From: Streptomyces reniochalinae
GTDB lineage: Bacteria > Actinomycetota > Actinomycetes > Streptomycetales > Streptomycetaceae
DNA length: 64,000 bases
Assembly: GCF_003323735.1 (NCBI RefSeq)
Contig: NZ_QOIM01000028.1
Span: forward strand, 62,001-126,000
Direction of reading: 5' to 3'
Shown: positions 52,887-61,012 of the stretch, piece after piece
How the letters are laid out: every line of letters begins with the position of its first letter
How positions within the stretch are numbered: position 1 is the stretch's first letter
Notes under the pieces: generated by a model
Databases searched by the model: none
What the model saw: the letters and a program-made list of their open reading frames with translations, nothing else
Told to the model about the DNA's origin: nothing
Position numbers and translations under genes: made by a program

Positions 52887-54422
52887 ATGACGCTCGACGC
52901 ACACCACGAACACCCACTCCCGCCGAAACCGCCACCGCCCCGGACCGTGCCCGCCGACGTGGCCGCCAGATTCGAGCGTCTGCCGCTCTCCCGCTGGCAC
53001 GTCACCGTGCGGCTGATCGTCGGAGTGGTCACCTTCTTCGAAGCGTTCGACCAGCTGCTGATCGCCTACGCGCTGCCGCAACTGCGCCAGGAATGGCACC
53101 TGGGCACGGCGCACTCCACGGCGCTGCTGACAGTCGGCTCGGTCGGCATGCTGGTCGGGGCCGTGGTCTCCGGGCGCCTGGCCGACCGGTACGGACGCGT
53201 ACGGGTCATCGCCGCCTGCATCGGTGTCTCCGGAGCCTGCAACCTGCTGCTGACACTGTGCACCGCGCCTGAACCCTTCATGGCGGCCCGCTTCGTCCAG
53301 GGCCTCGCCATCGGGGGAGAGGTGCCCGTCGCCGCCACCTTCATCGCGGAGATCACCCGCAGCCACCGCCGCGGCCGCTTCGTCCTGCTGTACGAACTCG
53401 TCTTCCCCGCGGGCCTCACGGTCGGCGCCCTGCTCGCCGCCTGGCTGGTTCCCGTGCTGGGCTGGCGCTGGATGTTCGGCATCGCGGCACTGCCCGGACT
53501 CCTGTGCCTCCTCGTCCGCCACCGGGTCCCCGAGTCCCCGCGCTGGCTGGCCGACCACGGCCGCCACGGCGAGGCGCTGCGCGTGATGGCCCGGATCGAG
53601 GCCGAGGTGGAGAAGGCCACCGGCTCCCCGCTGCCGCCGCCCGACGGGCCGCACCCGGTCACGGCGCCGGCGCGGGACGGCGACCGGCGCGGGGACGACC
53701 ACCGACGCCGGGACGGTGACGGAGATGTGAGGGGCGACGGCCGGACCCGGGACAGCGCCAACCGGGCGCGGGGAGGCGGCCCGACGGGAGGCCGCGACCG
53801 GGCGCGGGGCGGACTGCGTGAACTGCTGTCCGGGCCCTACCGGCGCCGCACCGTGGTCATCGGCACGCTGTGGTTCGCCGGATACTTCGTCAACTACGGC
53901 ATCACCTCGTGGCTACCGACCATCTACGAGACCCGCTACCACCTTCCCCTGTCCGACGCGCTCCTCTACTCGACCGTCACCTCGTGTGCGGGGCTGCTCG
54001 GCTGCGCGTTGGTCGCCCTGACGGTGGACGTCGTCGGCCGCCGCCGCACCGTCACAGGCTGCCTCGGACTCGCCGCCGCCGCGCTGCTCGCCCTCGGCCT
54101 GTTCGGTGGTGACTCGCCGGTGCACGTCCTGGTGTGGACGTCGCTGGCCGCCGTCTTCTTCTTCGGCTCCAACATCTGCCTCTACCTCTACACGCCGGAG
54201 CTGTTCCCCACCCGCATGCGCGCCCTGGGCAGCAGCGTCGGCGGCGCCCTCAACAGGGTGGGCGTCATCTCGGGTCCGATCGTCGTCGGCGCCGTCTACG
54301 CGGGAGGACGGCTCGGAGCCGTCTTCCTCGGCCTGGCCGCCGTCGCCGCCGTGGGGGCGCTCACCGCGGGACTCGGCGCGGAGGAGACCGCGGGGCGCCG
54401 GTTGGAGGACATCGCACCCTGA
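52887..54422 (+). CDS. MFS transporter, aromatic-acid/sugar-porter-like
   Basis: This is a 511-residue transporter with about twelve membrane segments. FFEAFDQLLIAYALPQL, GRLADRYGRVRVI (loop 2-3), FVQGLAIGGEVPVAATFIAEI and YLYTPELFPTRMRALGSS resemble the AAHS/4-hydroxybenzoate and sugar-porter-like groups. The central loop, about residues 255-310, is an unusually long Asp/Arg/Gly-rich stretch. GGAGGA precedes the ATG. It is divergent from the catabolic operon and shares its operators, so it probably imports the pathway substrate. Confidence 0.9.
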   Translation: MTLDAHHEHPLPPKPPPPRTVPADVAARFERLPLSRWHVTVRLIVGVVTFFEAFDQLLIAYALPQLRQEWHLGTAHSTALLTVGSVGMLVGAVVSGRLADRYGRVRVIAACIGVSGACNLLLTLCTAPEPFMAARFVQGLAIGGEVPVAATFIAEITRSHRRGRFVLLYELVFPAGLTVGALLAAWLVPVLGWRWMFGIAALPGLLCLLVRHRVPESPRWLADHGRHGEALRVMARIEAEVEKATGSPLPPPDGPHPVTAPARDGDRRGDDHRRRDGDGDVRGDGRTRDSANRARGGGPTGGRDRARGGLRELLSGPYRRRTVVIGTLWFAGYFVNYGITSWLPTIYETRYHLPLSDALLYSTVTSCAGLLGCALVALTVDVVGRRRTVTGCLGLAAAALLALGLFGGDSPVHVLVWTSLAAVFFFGSNICLYLYTPELFPTRMRALGSSVGGALNRVGVISGPIVVGAVYAGGRLGAVFLGLAAVAAVGALTAGLGAEETAGRRLEDIAP

Positions 54423-54424
54423 CG

Positions 54425-54466
54425 CACGCCTCGCGTCCCCGAGGCGTGCCGGGAGACCCGGCACGC
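54425..54466 (+). terminator. Two overlapping, mutually exclusive hairpins
   Basis: A 9-bp stem (54425-54433 with 54440-54448) and a 10-bp stem (54444-54453 with 54457-54466) share bases 54444-54448, so only one can form fully. They directly follow the MFS stop; a third 8-bp hairpin lies at 54491-54512. They are probably a terminator, although the switch-like overlap is unusual. The rest of 54513-54745 is a leader for the cold-shock gene. Confidence 0.55.
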
Positions 54467-54745
54467 GAGGCCCGGCCGCGGTCGCCCCTGCTCCGCGGGG
54501 CGCGCCGCGGAGCGCTGCCGGTGGCGGGGGAGACCCCGGGCACCGGTTCGAGCACCCTCCCGGCCGTTCGCGATCGTTTCTCTCTGGTGATGACCGGTAT
54601 CTCCGTGTAGCGTCTGGGGCAGATGTCGTGGTTCGCCGCACCTGCCCGCGCTCCGGCGTGGGCTTTGTGTTGCGCAGGGCAGGGCCAGGGCGATCACCTC
54701 CGGGTCCGCGCGGTGCGGCCCCGATATCGACTGAGAGGCACCAGC

Positions 54746-54949
54746 ATGGCCAGCGGAACCGTCAAGTGGTTCAACGCCGAAAAGGGCTTCGGCTTCATCG
54801 CCCAGGAAGGCGGAGGCCCCGACGTCTTCGCGCACTACTCCAACATCAACGCCACCGGCTTCCGCGAGCTCCAGGAGGGTCAGGCCGTCACCTTCGACGT
54901 GACGCAGGGCAAGAAGGGCCCTCAGGCCGAGAACATCACCGTGGCCTGA
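54746..54949 (+). CDS. Cold-shock protein (CspA family)
   Basis: This is a 67-residue single-stranded nucleic-acid-binding protein. [21 protein letters not shown] contains RNP1 (KGFGFI) and DVFAHYSNI contains RNP2. Length and ending ([12 protein letters not shown]) are typical of Streptomyces Csp proteins, RNA chaperones in cold adaptation or growth. GAGAGG lies seven bases before the ATG. The long leader is usual for thermally regulated csp genes. Confidence 0.95.
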   Translation: MASGTVKWFNAEKGFGFIAQEGGGPDVFAHYSNINATGFRELQEGQAVTFDVTQGKKGPQAENITVA

Positions 54950-55109
54950 CCCGGGCCGTGGACGAGCGCGTACGCCACACGTGACGCGCTCAAGCAGTGC
55001 ACGGAGCGGCCGGCCGTACGCGGACCGCGGCGGCCGGCTCGCACCTCCCGCGTGACGGTGAAGGCCGCCACCGTGCCCTTTCTGGGGGGCCCTTGGGGTG
55101 CATACCGCG

Positions 55110-55934
55110 TCAGACGCACCTGCCGGCCAGCCAGGCGTTGAAGTCCCTGGTCCACGAGGTGGCCATCCTGACCGAACGCGTGGGGGAGCCGAGCCGGGAG
55201 AGGTTGTCCTGCCACGACGTGTAGTTGCCGGAGGCCGCGGGAGGCGGCTCCTCCCAGCCGATCCCGTCGACCCACGCGGGGTGCGCGGTGAGCGCGGCGC
55301 CGAGCCCGGCCGCCTCGAGGCGCTTGGCGAGCTCCGGTTCGAGTGCGGTGTCGTGGGTGAACATCATGATCTCCTGGGAGGGCATCCGCTCCGCCATGGG
55401 CGCGATGATCTCCTTCCAGGCTCTGTCGCGAATGGCCGCGTCGCTGTTGAGCAGCGACTGCCGGGCCTCGCCCTTGAGCTCCACCAGCGGTATCAGCCCC
55501 TTGGCCTTGGCGCTGTCGAGCCACTCGCGGAAGGTGTGGACGGTCTCTCCGCTGTACGGGCCGCGAGTGATCGTACGGCCCTTGAGCTGATCCGCGCCCG
55601 TCGCCCACCACAGCTCAGTGATCGGCGTCCGGCTGCCGGTCAGCCCGTTGGTCGTGGTGTTGTGCCACATCACGCCCTTGGTGCCGTTCCTGGTGAGTTG
55701 CAGGTCGGCCTCCACGCCACCGGCACCCCAGCTCTTCTGCTGGGCGAGAGCTTCGGGGTTGTTGGGCTGGCGTATCTGGTCGCGGTCCCAGGGGTCGGCC
55801 CCGGTCGGGTAACCGCCGTGCCCGAAGACCGTCGGGCAGACCGGATCCGCCGCCGCCCCGGCGGGACCCGCCTGTACGGTCCCGAGCAACAGCGCTGCCC
55901 CCACGGCGACGGCGCCCCGTCTTCCCAGCCTCAT
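55110..55934 (-). CDS. Secreted glycerophosphodiester phosphodiesterase-like protein
   Basis: This is a 274-residue exported protein. An RR-containing signal peptide (LGRRGAVAVGAALLLGT, cleavage near residue 28) precedes a GDPD-like TIM barrel: VFGHGGYPTG in place of the usual HRG, the metal pair E-x-D in GVEADLQLTRNG, LIPLVELKGE, and a C-terminal TSWTRDFNAWL. Most GDPD enzymes release glycerol-3-phosphate from lipids or teichoic acids. The HGG variant suggests an altered or different phosphodiester substrate. It is convergent with the cold-shock gene. Confidence 0.72.
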   Translation of the reverse strand: MRLGRRGAVAVGAALLLGTVQAGPAGAAADPVCPTVFGHGGYPTGADPWDRDQIRQPNNPEALAQQKSWGAGGVEADLQLTRNGTKGVMWHNTTTNGLTGSRTPITELWWATGADQLKGRTITRGPYSGETVHTFREWLDSAKAKGLIPLVELKGEARQSLLNSDAAIRDRAWKEIIAPMAERMPSQEIMMFTHDTALEPELAKRLEAAGLGAALTAHPAWVDGIGWEEPPPAASGNYTSWQDNLSRLGSPTRSVRMATSWTRDFNAWLAGRCV

Positions 55935-56173
55935 CGCGGTCCCCCCTCGGCTCTGCCCCCTTCCGCACCGAGGGGGAGCGCTGCCGCAGCATAGGGGCGC
56001 CAGGGTCGGTGCGTAACCCACCGGGCTTCATCAACTCATGAATGTTTGCGGCGAGTTGACGAAACCGACGGGGTGCTGCGGAGCCTGCGTACGAGGGGTC
56101 TCACTTGCCGGCGGTTCTCTTGATGATCTCCCTCACGCGGTCGGCCGGGCTGCGTCTGCCGGGAGGGAGGGGC

Positions 56174-56569
56174 CTACTGGGCGGCGAGCCCTTCGATCTC
56201 GATGAGCATGCGGGGATCCGACAGGGCCCTGACCTCGGCCAGCAAGCTGGTCGGGCGGCTGTCGGCTTCGGCCAGAACGTCCAGCACGGTGTCGTAGTGG
56301 GCCGTCACCGCAGCGATGTCGACGGTGAAGATCCTGATCTGGACGAGGTCACTCAGGGCGAATCCGGCCTTGTCCAGAGTCTCGGCCAGCCGCTGGAAGG
56401 TCAGCCGGATCTGGCCGCGGATGTCGCCCTCGGCGGCGATGCCTCCTTCGTCGTCCCGGGCCTCATGACCGGCGACAGCGAGCCAGCGCTGCGGCTGCTC
56501 GATCACCACCGCCCGGTTGTAGGCCAACTTTCCCCCGAAGAAGCGCGGGTCGATGTCCTCACGGTGCAT
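56174..56569 (-). CDS. Rid-family (RidA-like) protein
   Basis: This is a 131-residue protein of the YjgF/YER057c/UK114 group. NRAVVIEQPQRWLAVAGHEARDDEGG, IRGQIRLTFQRLAETLDKAGFALSDLVQIRIFTVDIA and AEVRALSDPRMLIEIEGLA follow the family, with the Arg and Glu that line the active cleft. True RidA hydrolyses reactive enamines; other subfamilies serve catabolic steps. It starts at MHREDID; the ribosome site is weak. It lies downstream of the SDR genes on the same strand, about 200 bp away. Confidence 0.85.
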   Translation of the reverse strand: MHREDIDPRFFGGKLAYNRAVVIEQPQRWLAVAGHEARDDEGGIAAEGDIRGQIRLTFQRLAETLDKAGFALSDLVQIRIFTVDIAAVTAHYDTVLDVLAEADSRPTSLLAEVRALSDPRMLIEIEGLAAQ

Positions 56570-56767
56570 TCTTCCACTGTGCCCCGACGACAGCGTCCAC
56601 GCGAGCGCCCCAGGCGTCCCACGGTCGCCGGTCGGGCCCACCCGGTCGCCTCCACGGGGGCACTCGGGAAGGCGGGTGCCGGTGGCGGATTCGTCGGCGC
56701 CCAGAGGACTTCTTCGACAGTGCCTGGCGAACCCACTTCGCTGCGAGGCACCACATAGGACACGCTG

Positions 56768-57517
56768 TCAATACGCCAGCTCCCCGATCCCGCCGTCAAC
56801 TCGCAGCACCGTGCCCGCTGTGTAAGCGGATTCGTCCGAGGCGAGGTACACGGCCGCCTTCGCCAGCTCCGTGGCGGTTCCCAGGCGGTGGAGGGGTACG
56901 GTCTGCCGGAGTTCCTCATAGAGGGCGGCCTGGCGTTCGGGGCCGAGAGGGGCGAACGCGTTGGTGACGGTCGGGCCCGGGCTCAGTCCGTTGACGCGGA
57001 CGCCCCGGTCCTTCAGCTCGTAGGTCAGGCCGCGCGCGTAGGAGAGCAGCCCGGCCTTGGCCGCGCCGTAGACCGTCGCGTTCTCGTGTCCTATGTATGC
57101 GGAGACCGAACCGACGAGGATGACCGAGGACTGCCGCGAGAAGAGCGGCAGCAGGTCCCTGATCAGGAAGAACGGCGACTTGAGATTGGTCGTGACGAGC
57201 CTGTCGAACGCCTCCTCGGTCCATGCGTCCAGCGGTAGGTGGGTGACGTCGGCGGCGTTGCTCATCAGGATGTCGAGCTTCGGCCACTCCGTCCGCAGCC
57301 GTGCCGCGAGTGCCGCCTGGTCGGGCACGTCGCCGGCGTCGCTGACGAGGGTCAGCAGCGGGCCCTCCAGTCGCCGGGCTGCCTCGTCCAGTCTTTCCCG
57401 GGAGCGGCCGGTGATGGCGACGGTCGCCCCTTCGGCGAGGAACTGGCGGGCCGTTTCCAGGCCGATGCCGCTCGTTCCTCCGGTGATCAACGCGTGCTTT
57501 CCCGCAAGACGATTCAC
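56768..57517 (-). CDS. SDR-family oxidoreductase
   Basis: This is a 249-residue classical SDR. TGGTSGIGLETARQF binds the cofactor, NAAD replaces NNAG, VGSVSAYIG holds the catalytic Ser, and Y-G-A-A-K in VYGAAKAGLLSYARGL is the active pair. VRVNGLSPGPTVTNAF and LRVDGGIGELAY complete the fold. GTG start. It lies 13 bases after a truncated SDR gene and is divergent, with it, from a TetR regulator that probably represses both. The substrate is unknown. Confidence 0.92.
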   Translation of the reverse strand: MNRLAGKHALITGGTSGIGLETARQFLAEGATVAITGRSRERLDEAARRLEGPLLTLVSDAGDVPDQAALAARLRTEWPKLDILMSNAADVTHLPLDAWTEEAFDRLVTTNLKSPFFLIRDLLPLFSRQSSVILVGSVSAYIGHENATVYGAAKAGLLSYARGLTYELKDRGVRVNGLSPGPTVTNAFAPLGPERQAALYEELRQTVPLHRLGTATELAKAAVYLASDESAYTAGTVLRVDGGIGELAY

Positions 57518-57530
57518 TGTTCCGATCCCC

Positions 57531-57836
57531 TCAGATCGCGGTCCGGCCGCCGTCGGCGGCCGCGGTCGCTCCGGTCACGTAGCCGGCGCGGTCACCGGCG
57601 AGGAAGGCGACCACCTGAGCCACTTCGGCCGGGTCCGACGTGCGCTTGAGCGTGGTGGTCAGACCCATGCCGCCCATGTCCGGGCCCAACGCCGCCACCT
57701 GGGCACCGCGCTCGGCATCGCTGCCGGTGAGGATCAGGTCCGCCCCGCCCGCGGCCAGCACCTCGGCAGCCGCGTGCCCCAGCCCGCCGATCGCGCCGGA
57801 TCCGGTGACGAGTGCCGTCCTGCCTGCGAATTCCAT
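57531..57836 (-). pseudogene. Internally deleted SDR gene
   Basis: The open frame encodes 101 residues that join an SDR N-terminus (FAGRTALVTGSGAIGGLGHAAAEVLAAGGADLILTG, Rossmann motif) directly to an SDR C-terminus (TSDPAEVAQVVAFLAGDRAGYVTGATAAADGG). About 150 residues, including NNAG, the catalytic Ser and YxxxK, are missing. The frame is intact and AAGGG lies seven bases before the ATG, so a protein may still be made, but it cannot be a working dehydrogenase. It probably arose by an in-frame internal deletion. Confidence 0.8.
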
Positions 57837-57885
57837 AGCTCCGCCCTTCGCGCCGGCCGCCGGCCGAGCGACTTCTGTGCATGCG

Positions 57886-57944
57886 TTCAAGAAGTAACCC
57901 GGCAGAAGCTACGTCTTCTTGAACGTCCAGTCAAGAAGACGTAG
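57886..57944. promoter_or_regulatory. TetR operator: perfect 14-bp inverted repeat plus half-site
   Basis: CTACGTCTTCTTGA (57909-57922) and TCAAGAAGACGTAG (57931-57944) are perfect complements around an eight-base spacer, just before the TetR start. A third partial copy, TTCAAGAAGTA, lies at 57886-57896 towards the divergent SDR genes. This layout suits binding of one or two TetR dimers controlling both directions. Confidence 0.78.
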
Positions 57945-57954
57945 TCTTGCTCGC

Positions 57955-58554
57955 GTGGCACGAACCGGACGCCCCCGCGAGTTCGACAAGAGACAGACGC
58001 TGGAGCGCGCACTCGAACTGTTCTGGTCCCGGGGATACGGGGCGACGTCGGTCCAGGACCTGGTCGACGCGCTGGCCGTCGAGCGCGGCAGCCTCTACGG
58101 AGCGTTCGGTGACAAGCGCCGCTTCTACCTCGACGCCGTCAGGCTCTACTGGGAGGTGTACGAGCGGCACCTGACCACTGCTCTCGAGGCCGCCCCGCTC
58201 CTGCCGGCCCTGCGCGAGGTCCTGACGCACCCGGCGCGGCTGGACGAACTGATCTCCGACGTGGGCGTGCCGCAGGGGTGTCTGGTCGGCAACACCACCG
58301 CCGAACTCGTCCCTCGGGACAGCGAGGCCACGGAGGTGGTGACCCGCTCGTACCGCCGGTTCGTCGAGATCGTCACCGAGGCGCTCCGCCGTGCCCAGGC
58401 CGCCGGCGAGGTCACGGACGACTCCTCCCCCGAGGCCCAGGCGCAGCTCCTGCTCTACGTCGTCCAGGGCCTGTCGCTCGTATCGAGGGCGGGCCTCGAC
58501 CAGAGCGCGGCGCTGGCTGCGATCGACGCGGCGGTGGACGGTCTGCGGGCGTGA
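57955..58554 (+). CDS. TetR-family transcriptional regulator
   Basis: This is a 199-residue regulator starting at GTG. The HTH is TLERALELFWSRGYGATSVQDLVDALAVERGSLYGAFGDKRRFYLDAV (about residues 14-62). The C-terminal part (GVPQGCLVGNTTAELVPRD, later VVQGLSLVSRAGLDQ) matches the TetR_C subgroup that often controls neighbouring SDR or NmrA genes. The long palindrome just upstream and the divergent SDR genes suggest local autoregulated repression. Confidence 0.9.
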   Translation: MARTGRPREFDKRQTLERALELFWSRGYGATSVQDLVDALAVERGSLYGAFGDKRRFYLDAVRLYWEVYERHLTTALEAAPLLPALREVLTHPARLDELISDVGVPQGCLVGNTTAELVPRDSEATEVVTRSYRRFVEIVTEALRRAQAAGEVTDDSSPEAQAQLLLYVVQGLSLVSRAGLDQSAALAAIDAAVDGLRA

Positions 58555-59050
58555 CCAGCGGCTTCCTAGCTGGAAGATCGTTGGCGGCTGCCGTCTTCGA
58601 AGGCGACGGCGTTCACCACGCCATGCTCGGCATCGCCCGCCTGCACAACCTCGCTCTCAACGGTCAACCGAGCCGGTTGCCCACCGGCCGCCCACATCTG
58701 CACGACTGCAAGAGCACTTATGGGACAACCTTCATCCGCGAGTCGCGCCAGAGACGACACGCTATTGGCTACCGCTTCACTCTGTGTCAACGCCGGCGGT
58801 GGCGAAACGGCGCCAGGTTGCACGTGGGGAGAACGTGCGTCACTCTGCTGAGAAATGGCTCTTGGGGAGCCAGGTGGACGCATGGAAACCGGGCCTCTCA
58901 CGGCGGAGCGGCCGTGGTCGGCGACTGCGTATCGACACGGTGAGGCGACGTGGTCCGCGTTCATCGAACTGAGCCGGCCGGCCGGCGGCGAACGTCGCCG
59001 AGGAAATGAGCTGGTACTTCCTCTTCGATCGTCACTTGAGGTGGTAAGCG
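58555..59050. other. Intergenic stretch without a recognised gene
   Basis: In this 496-bp stretch I find no frame with a credible start, ribosome site and family. Base composition is somewhat less GC-biased by codon position than in the flanks, which fits old decayed coding DNA or plain intergenic DNA. The ribosome site of the next gene (TTGAGGTGG) lies at its end. Confidence 0.5.
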
Positions 59051-59782
59051 ATGGCGGGATCCGGGACAGCGGCAGCGCCACCTCAGTTCGACGGGCTGCG
59101 CGCTTTGTTCATCAACGCGACCCTCAAACCCTCCCCGGAGGTCAGTAACACTGACGGGCTCATCGCGTTGAGCACCGGCATCATGCGCGGGCACGGTGCC
59201 GAGGTGGAGGTCGTCCGTGCGGCTGATCACGACATCGCAACCGGCGTGTGGCCGGATATGCGAGAGCACGGCTGGACTCACGACGCGTGGCCGGCGCTCT
59301 TCGAGCGGGTGCTGGCTTCCGACATTCTGGTTCTCAGTGGGCCGATCTGGCTCGGGGACAACAGCTCGATGATGAAGAAGGTGATCGAGAGGCTGTACAG
59401 TTGCTCGGCCCTGCTGAACGACAGCGGTCAGTATTCGTATTACGGGCGTGTGGGTGGCTGCCTGATCACCGGTAACGAGGACGGTGTCAAGCACTGTGCC
59501 ATGAATGTGCTCTACAGCCTGCAACATTTGGGGTACACCATCCCTCCGCAAGCCGATGCGGGATGGAGCGGTGAAGCCGGTCCCGGGCCGTCCTACCTCG
59601 ATCCCGGCTCAGGCGGCCCGGAGAACGACTTCACGAACCGCAACACCACGTTCATGACCTACAACCTCCTGCACGTGGCGGCGATGCTGCGACGGGAGGG
59701 AGGAATCCCTGCCTATGGCAATCAACGCACCGAGTGGGACGCAGGCTGCCGCCCCGAGCTGCCCAATCCGGAACACCGGTGA
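59051..59782 (+). CDS. Flavodoxin-like NAD(P)H-dependent FMN reductase
   Basis: This is a 243-residue flavodoxin-fold protein. LRALFINATLKPSPEVSNTDGL is the phosphate-binding loop, VLSGPIWLGDNSSMMKKVIERL holds the flavin-binding GPIWxG segment, and GGCLITGNEDGVKHCAMNVLYSLQHLGYTIPPQA is characteristic of NADPH-dependent FMN reductase/flavodoxin-family proteins. It would supply reduced FMN or reduce small molecules such as quinones. GAGGTGG precedes the ATG. It is followed on the same strand by a DUF5996 gene about 200 bp away. Confidence 0.85.
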   Translation: MAGSGTAAAPPQFDGLRALFINATLKPSPEVSNTDGLIALSTGIMRGHGAEVEVVRAADHDIATGVWPDMREHGWTHDAWPALFERVLASDILVLSGPIWLGDNSSMMKKVIERLYSCSALLNDSGQYSYYGRVGGCLITGNEDGVKHCAMNVLYSLQHLGYTIPPQADAGWSGEAGPGPSYLDPGSGGPENDFTNRNTTFMTYNLLHVAAMLRREGGIPAYGNQRTEWDAGCRPELPNPEHR

Positions 59783-59990
59783 CGCCGGCTGCGGCTGCCG
59801 ATGACGCGGACCGGATGTTCACGGGAGACCCGCGCGGCTGAGGCGAACGTCGCTGGTGCGTCCGCGCGAATGCGTCCGAGCAAGCACGTCCGCATTTCCG
59901 AAAGCTGCCTGATGTGCCTCGGTGTCCCGGACCTGGTAAAAGCCGGGAAACGGACGGGCGCTCGGAACTGCCGCTCGAGAGGGAGAGGCT

Positions 59991-60941
59991 ATGACCACTG
60001 GACACGCGACGTCCCAGGTGCTTTGGCCGAGCCTGCGGGTCGAGGACTGGTCCGCCACCCGCGACACCCTCCACATGTGGACGCAGATCGTCGGAAAGAT
60101 TCGCCTGAAGCATGCGCCGATGGTGAACCACTGGTGGCAGGTGTGCCTTCAGGTGAGCTCCCGCGGGCTGATCGCTCCGGCGATCCCCTACCATTCGGGA
60201 GTATTCGACATCGAGTTCGATTTTCTCGGTGAGCAGCTGCACATCAGAACCAGCGTCGGCGACACGCGAAGAATCGCTCTCCAGAATCGGTCGGTTGCCG
60301 ACTTCCACGCCGAAGTACTACGCGCCTTGGGGGAACTGCACATCGAGGCGGCGATCCAGCCTCACCCGAACGAAGTGGAGCCGGCGGTGCAGTTCGCCGA
60401 CAACTTCGAGCAGGCCACCTACGATCCCGAGGCGGCATCGGCGTTCTGGCGGCAGCTTATGCAGGCGTATCGCGTGATGGATGAGTTCCGTGCCCGTTTC
60501 GTGGGGAAAGCCAGCCCTGTGCAGTTCTTCTGGGGAAGCATGGACCTGGCGTGCGCACGCTTCTCGGGTCGGACTGCTCCGCCTCACCCCGGTGGGGCTC
60601 CCCACCTTGGCGACTGGGTGATGAGGGAAGCCTACAGCCGCGAATTGAGCAGCTGCGGCTTCTGGCCCGGGGGCGGCGAGGAGGGCGCCTTCTACTCCTA
60701 TGCCTACCCGGCGCCGACCGGCTTCGACGAACACGAGGTCGCTCCGGAAGCGGCCTTCTTCAGTGCGGACTACGGTGAATTCCTGTTGCCGTACGAGGCT
60801 GTACGCACCGCTACCGATCCCGAAGGCGATGTGCTGCGCTTCCTGCAAACCACCTACGAGGCCGCCGCCGACCGTGGCGGATGGGACCGCGGCGCCCTCG
60901 AGGAGGATCCGGCTCGCTGGGACGATCAGTACCAGCCCTGA
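59991..60941 (+). CDS. DUF5996 family protein
   Basis: This is a 316-residue soluble protein that I recognise as DUF5996: VLWPSLRVEDWSATRDTLHMWTQIVGKIRLKHAP..., then NHWWQVCLQVSSRGLIAPAIPY, DIEFDFLGEQLHI, later FFWGSMDLACARFSGR and SCGFWPGGGEEGAFYSYAYP. The family has no known reaction. The many conserved Trp and His residues suggest an enzyme. GGAG lies a few bases before the ATG. No functional link with neighbours is evident. Confidence 0.85.
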   Translation: MTTGHATSQVLWPSLRVEDWSATRDTLHMWTQIVGKIRLKHAPMVNHWWQVCLQVSSRGLIAPAIPYHSGVFDIEFDFLGEQLHIRTSVGDTRRIALQNRSVADFHAEVLRALGELHIEAAIQPHPNEVEPAVQFADNFEQATYDPEAASAFWRQLMQAYRVMDEFRARFVGKASPVQFFWGSMDLACARFSGRTAPPHPGGAPHLGDWVMREAYSRELSSCGFWPGGGEEGAFYSYAYPAPTGFDEHEVAPEAAFFSADYGEFLLPYEAVRTATDPEGDVLRFLQTTYEAAADRGGWDRGALEEDPARWDDQYQP

Positions 60942-61012
60942 TCTCCGTGAGGTGCCGCCGGCAGGATGTCTCCCGCGAGTCGAGAGGCGCGAGTTCGAAC
61001 ATGGAGGGCGAT

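Noticed and set aside
56100..56162. Minus-strand sequence reading like a protein end (SPADRVREIIKRTAGK, then stop)
   Set aside because: It is too short, lies out of frame behind the Rid gene and has no recognisable family; probably chance.
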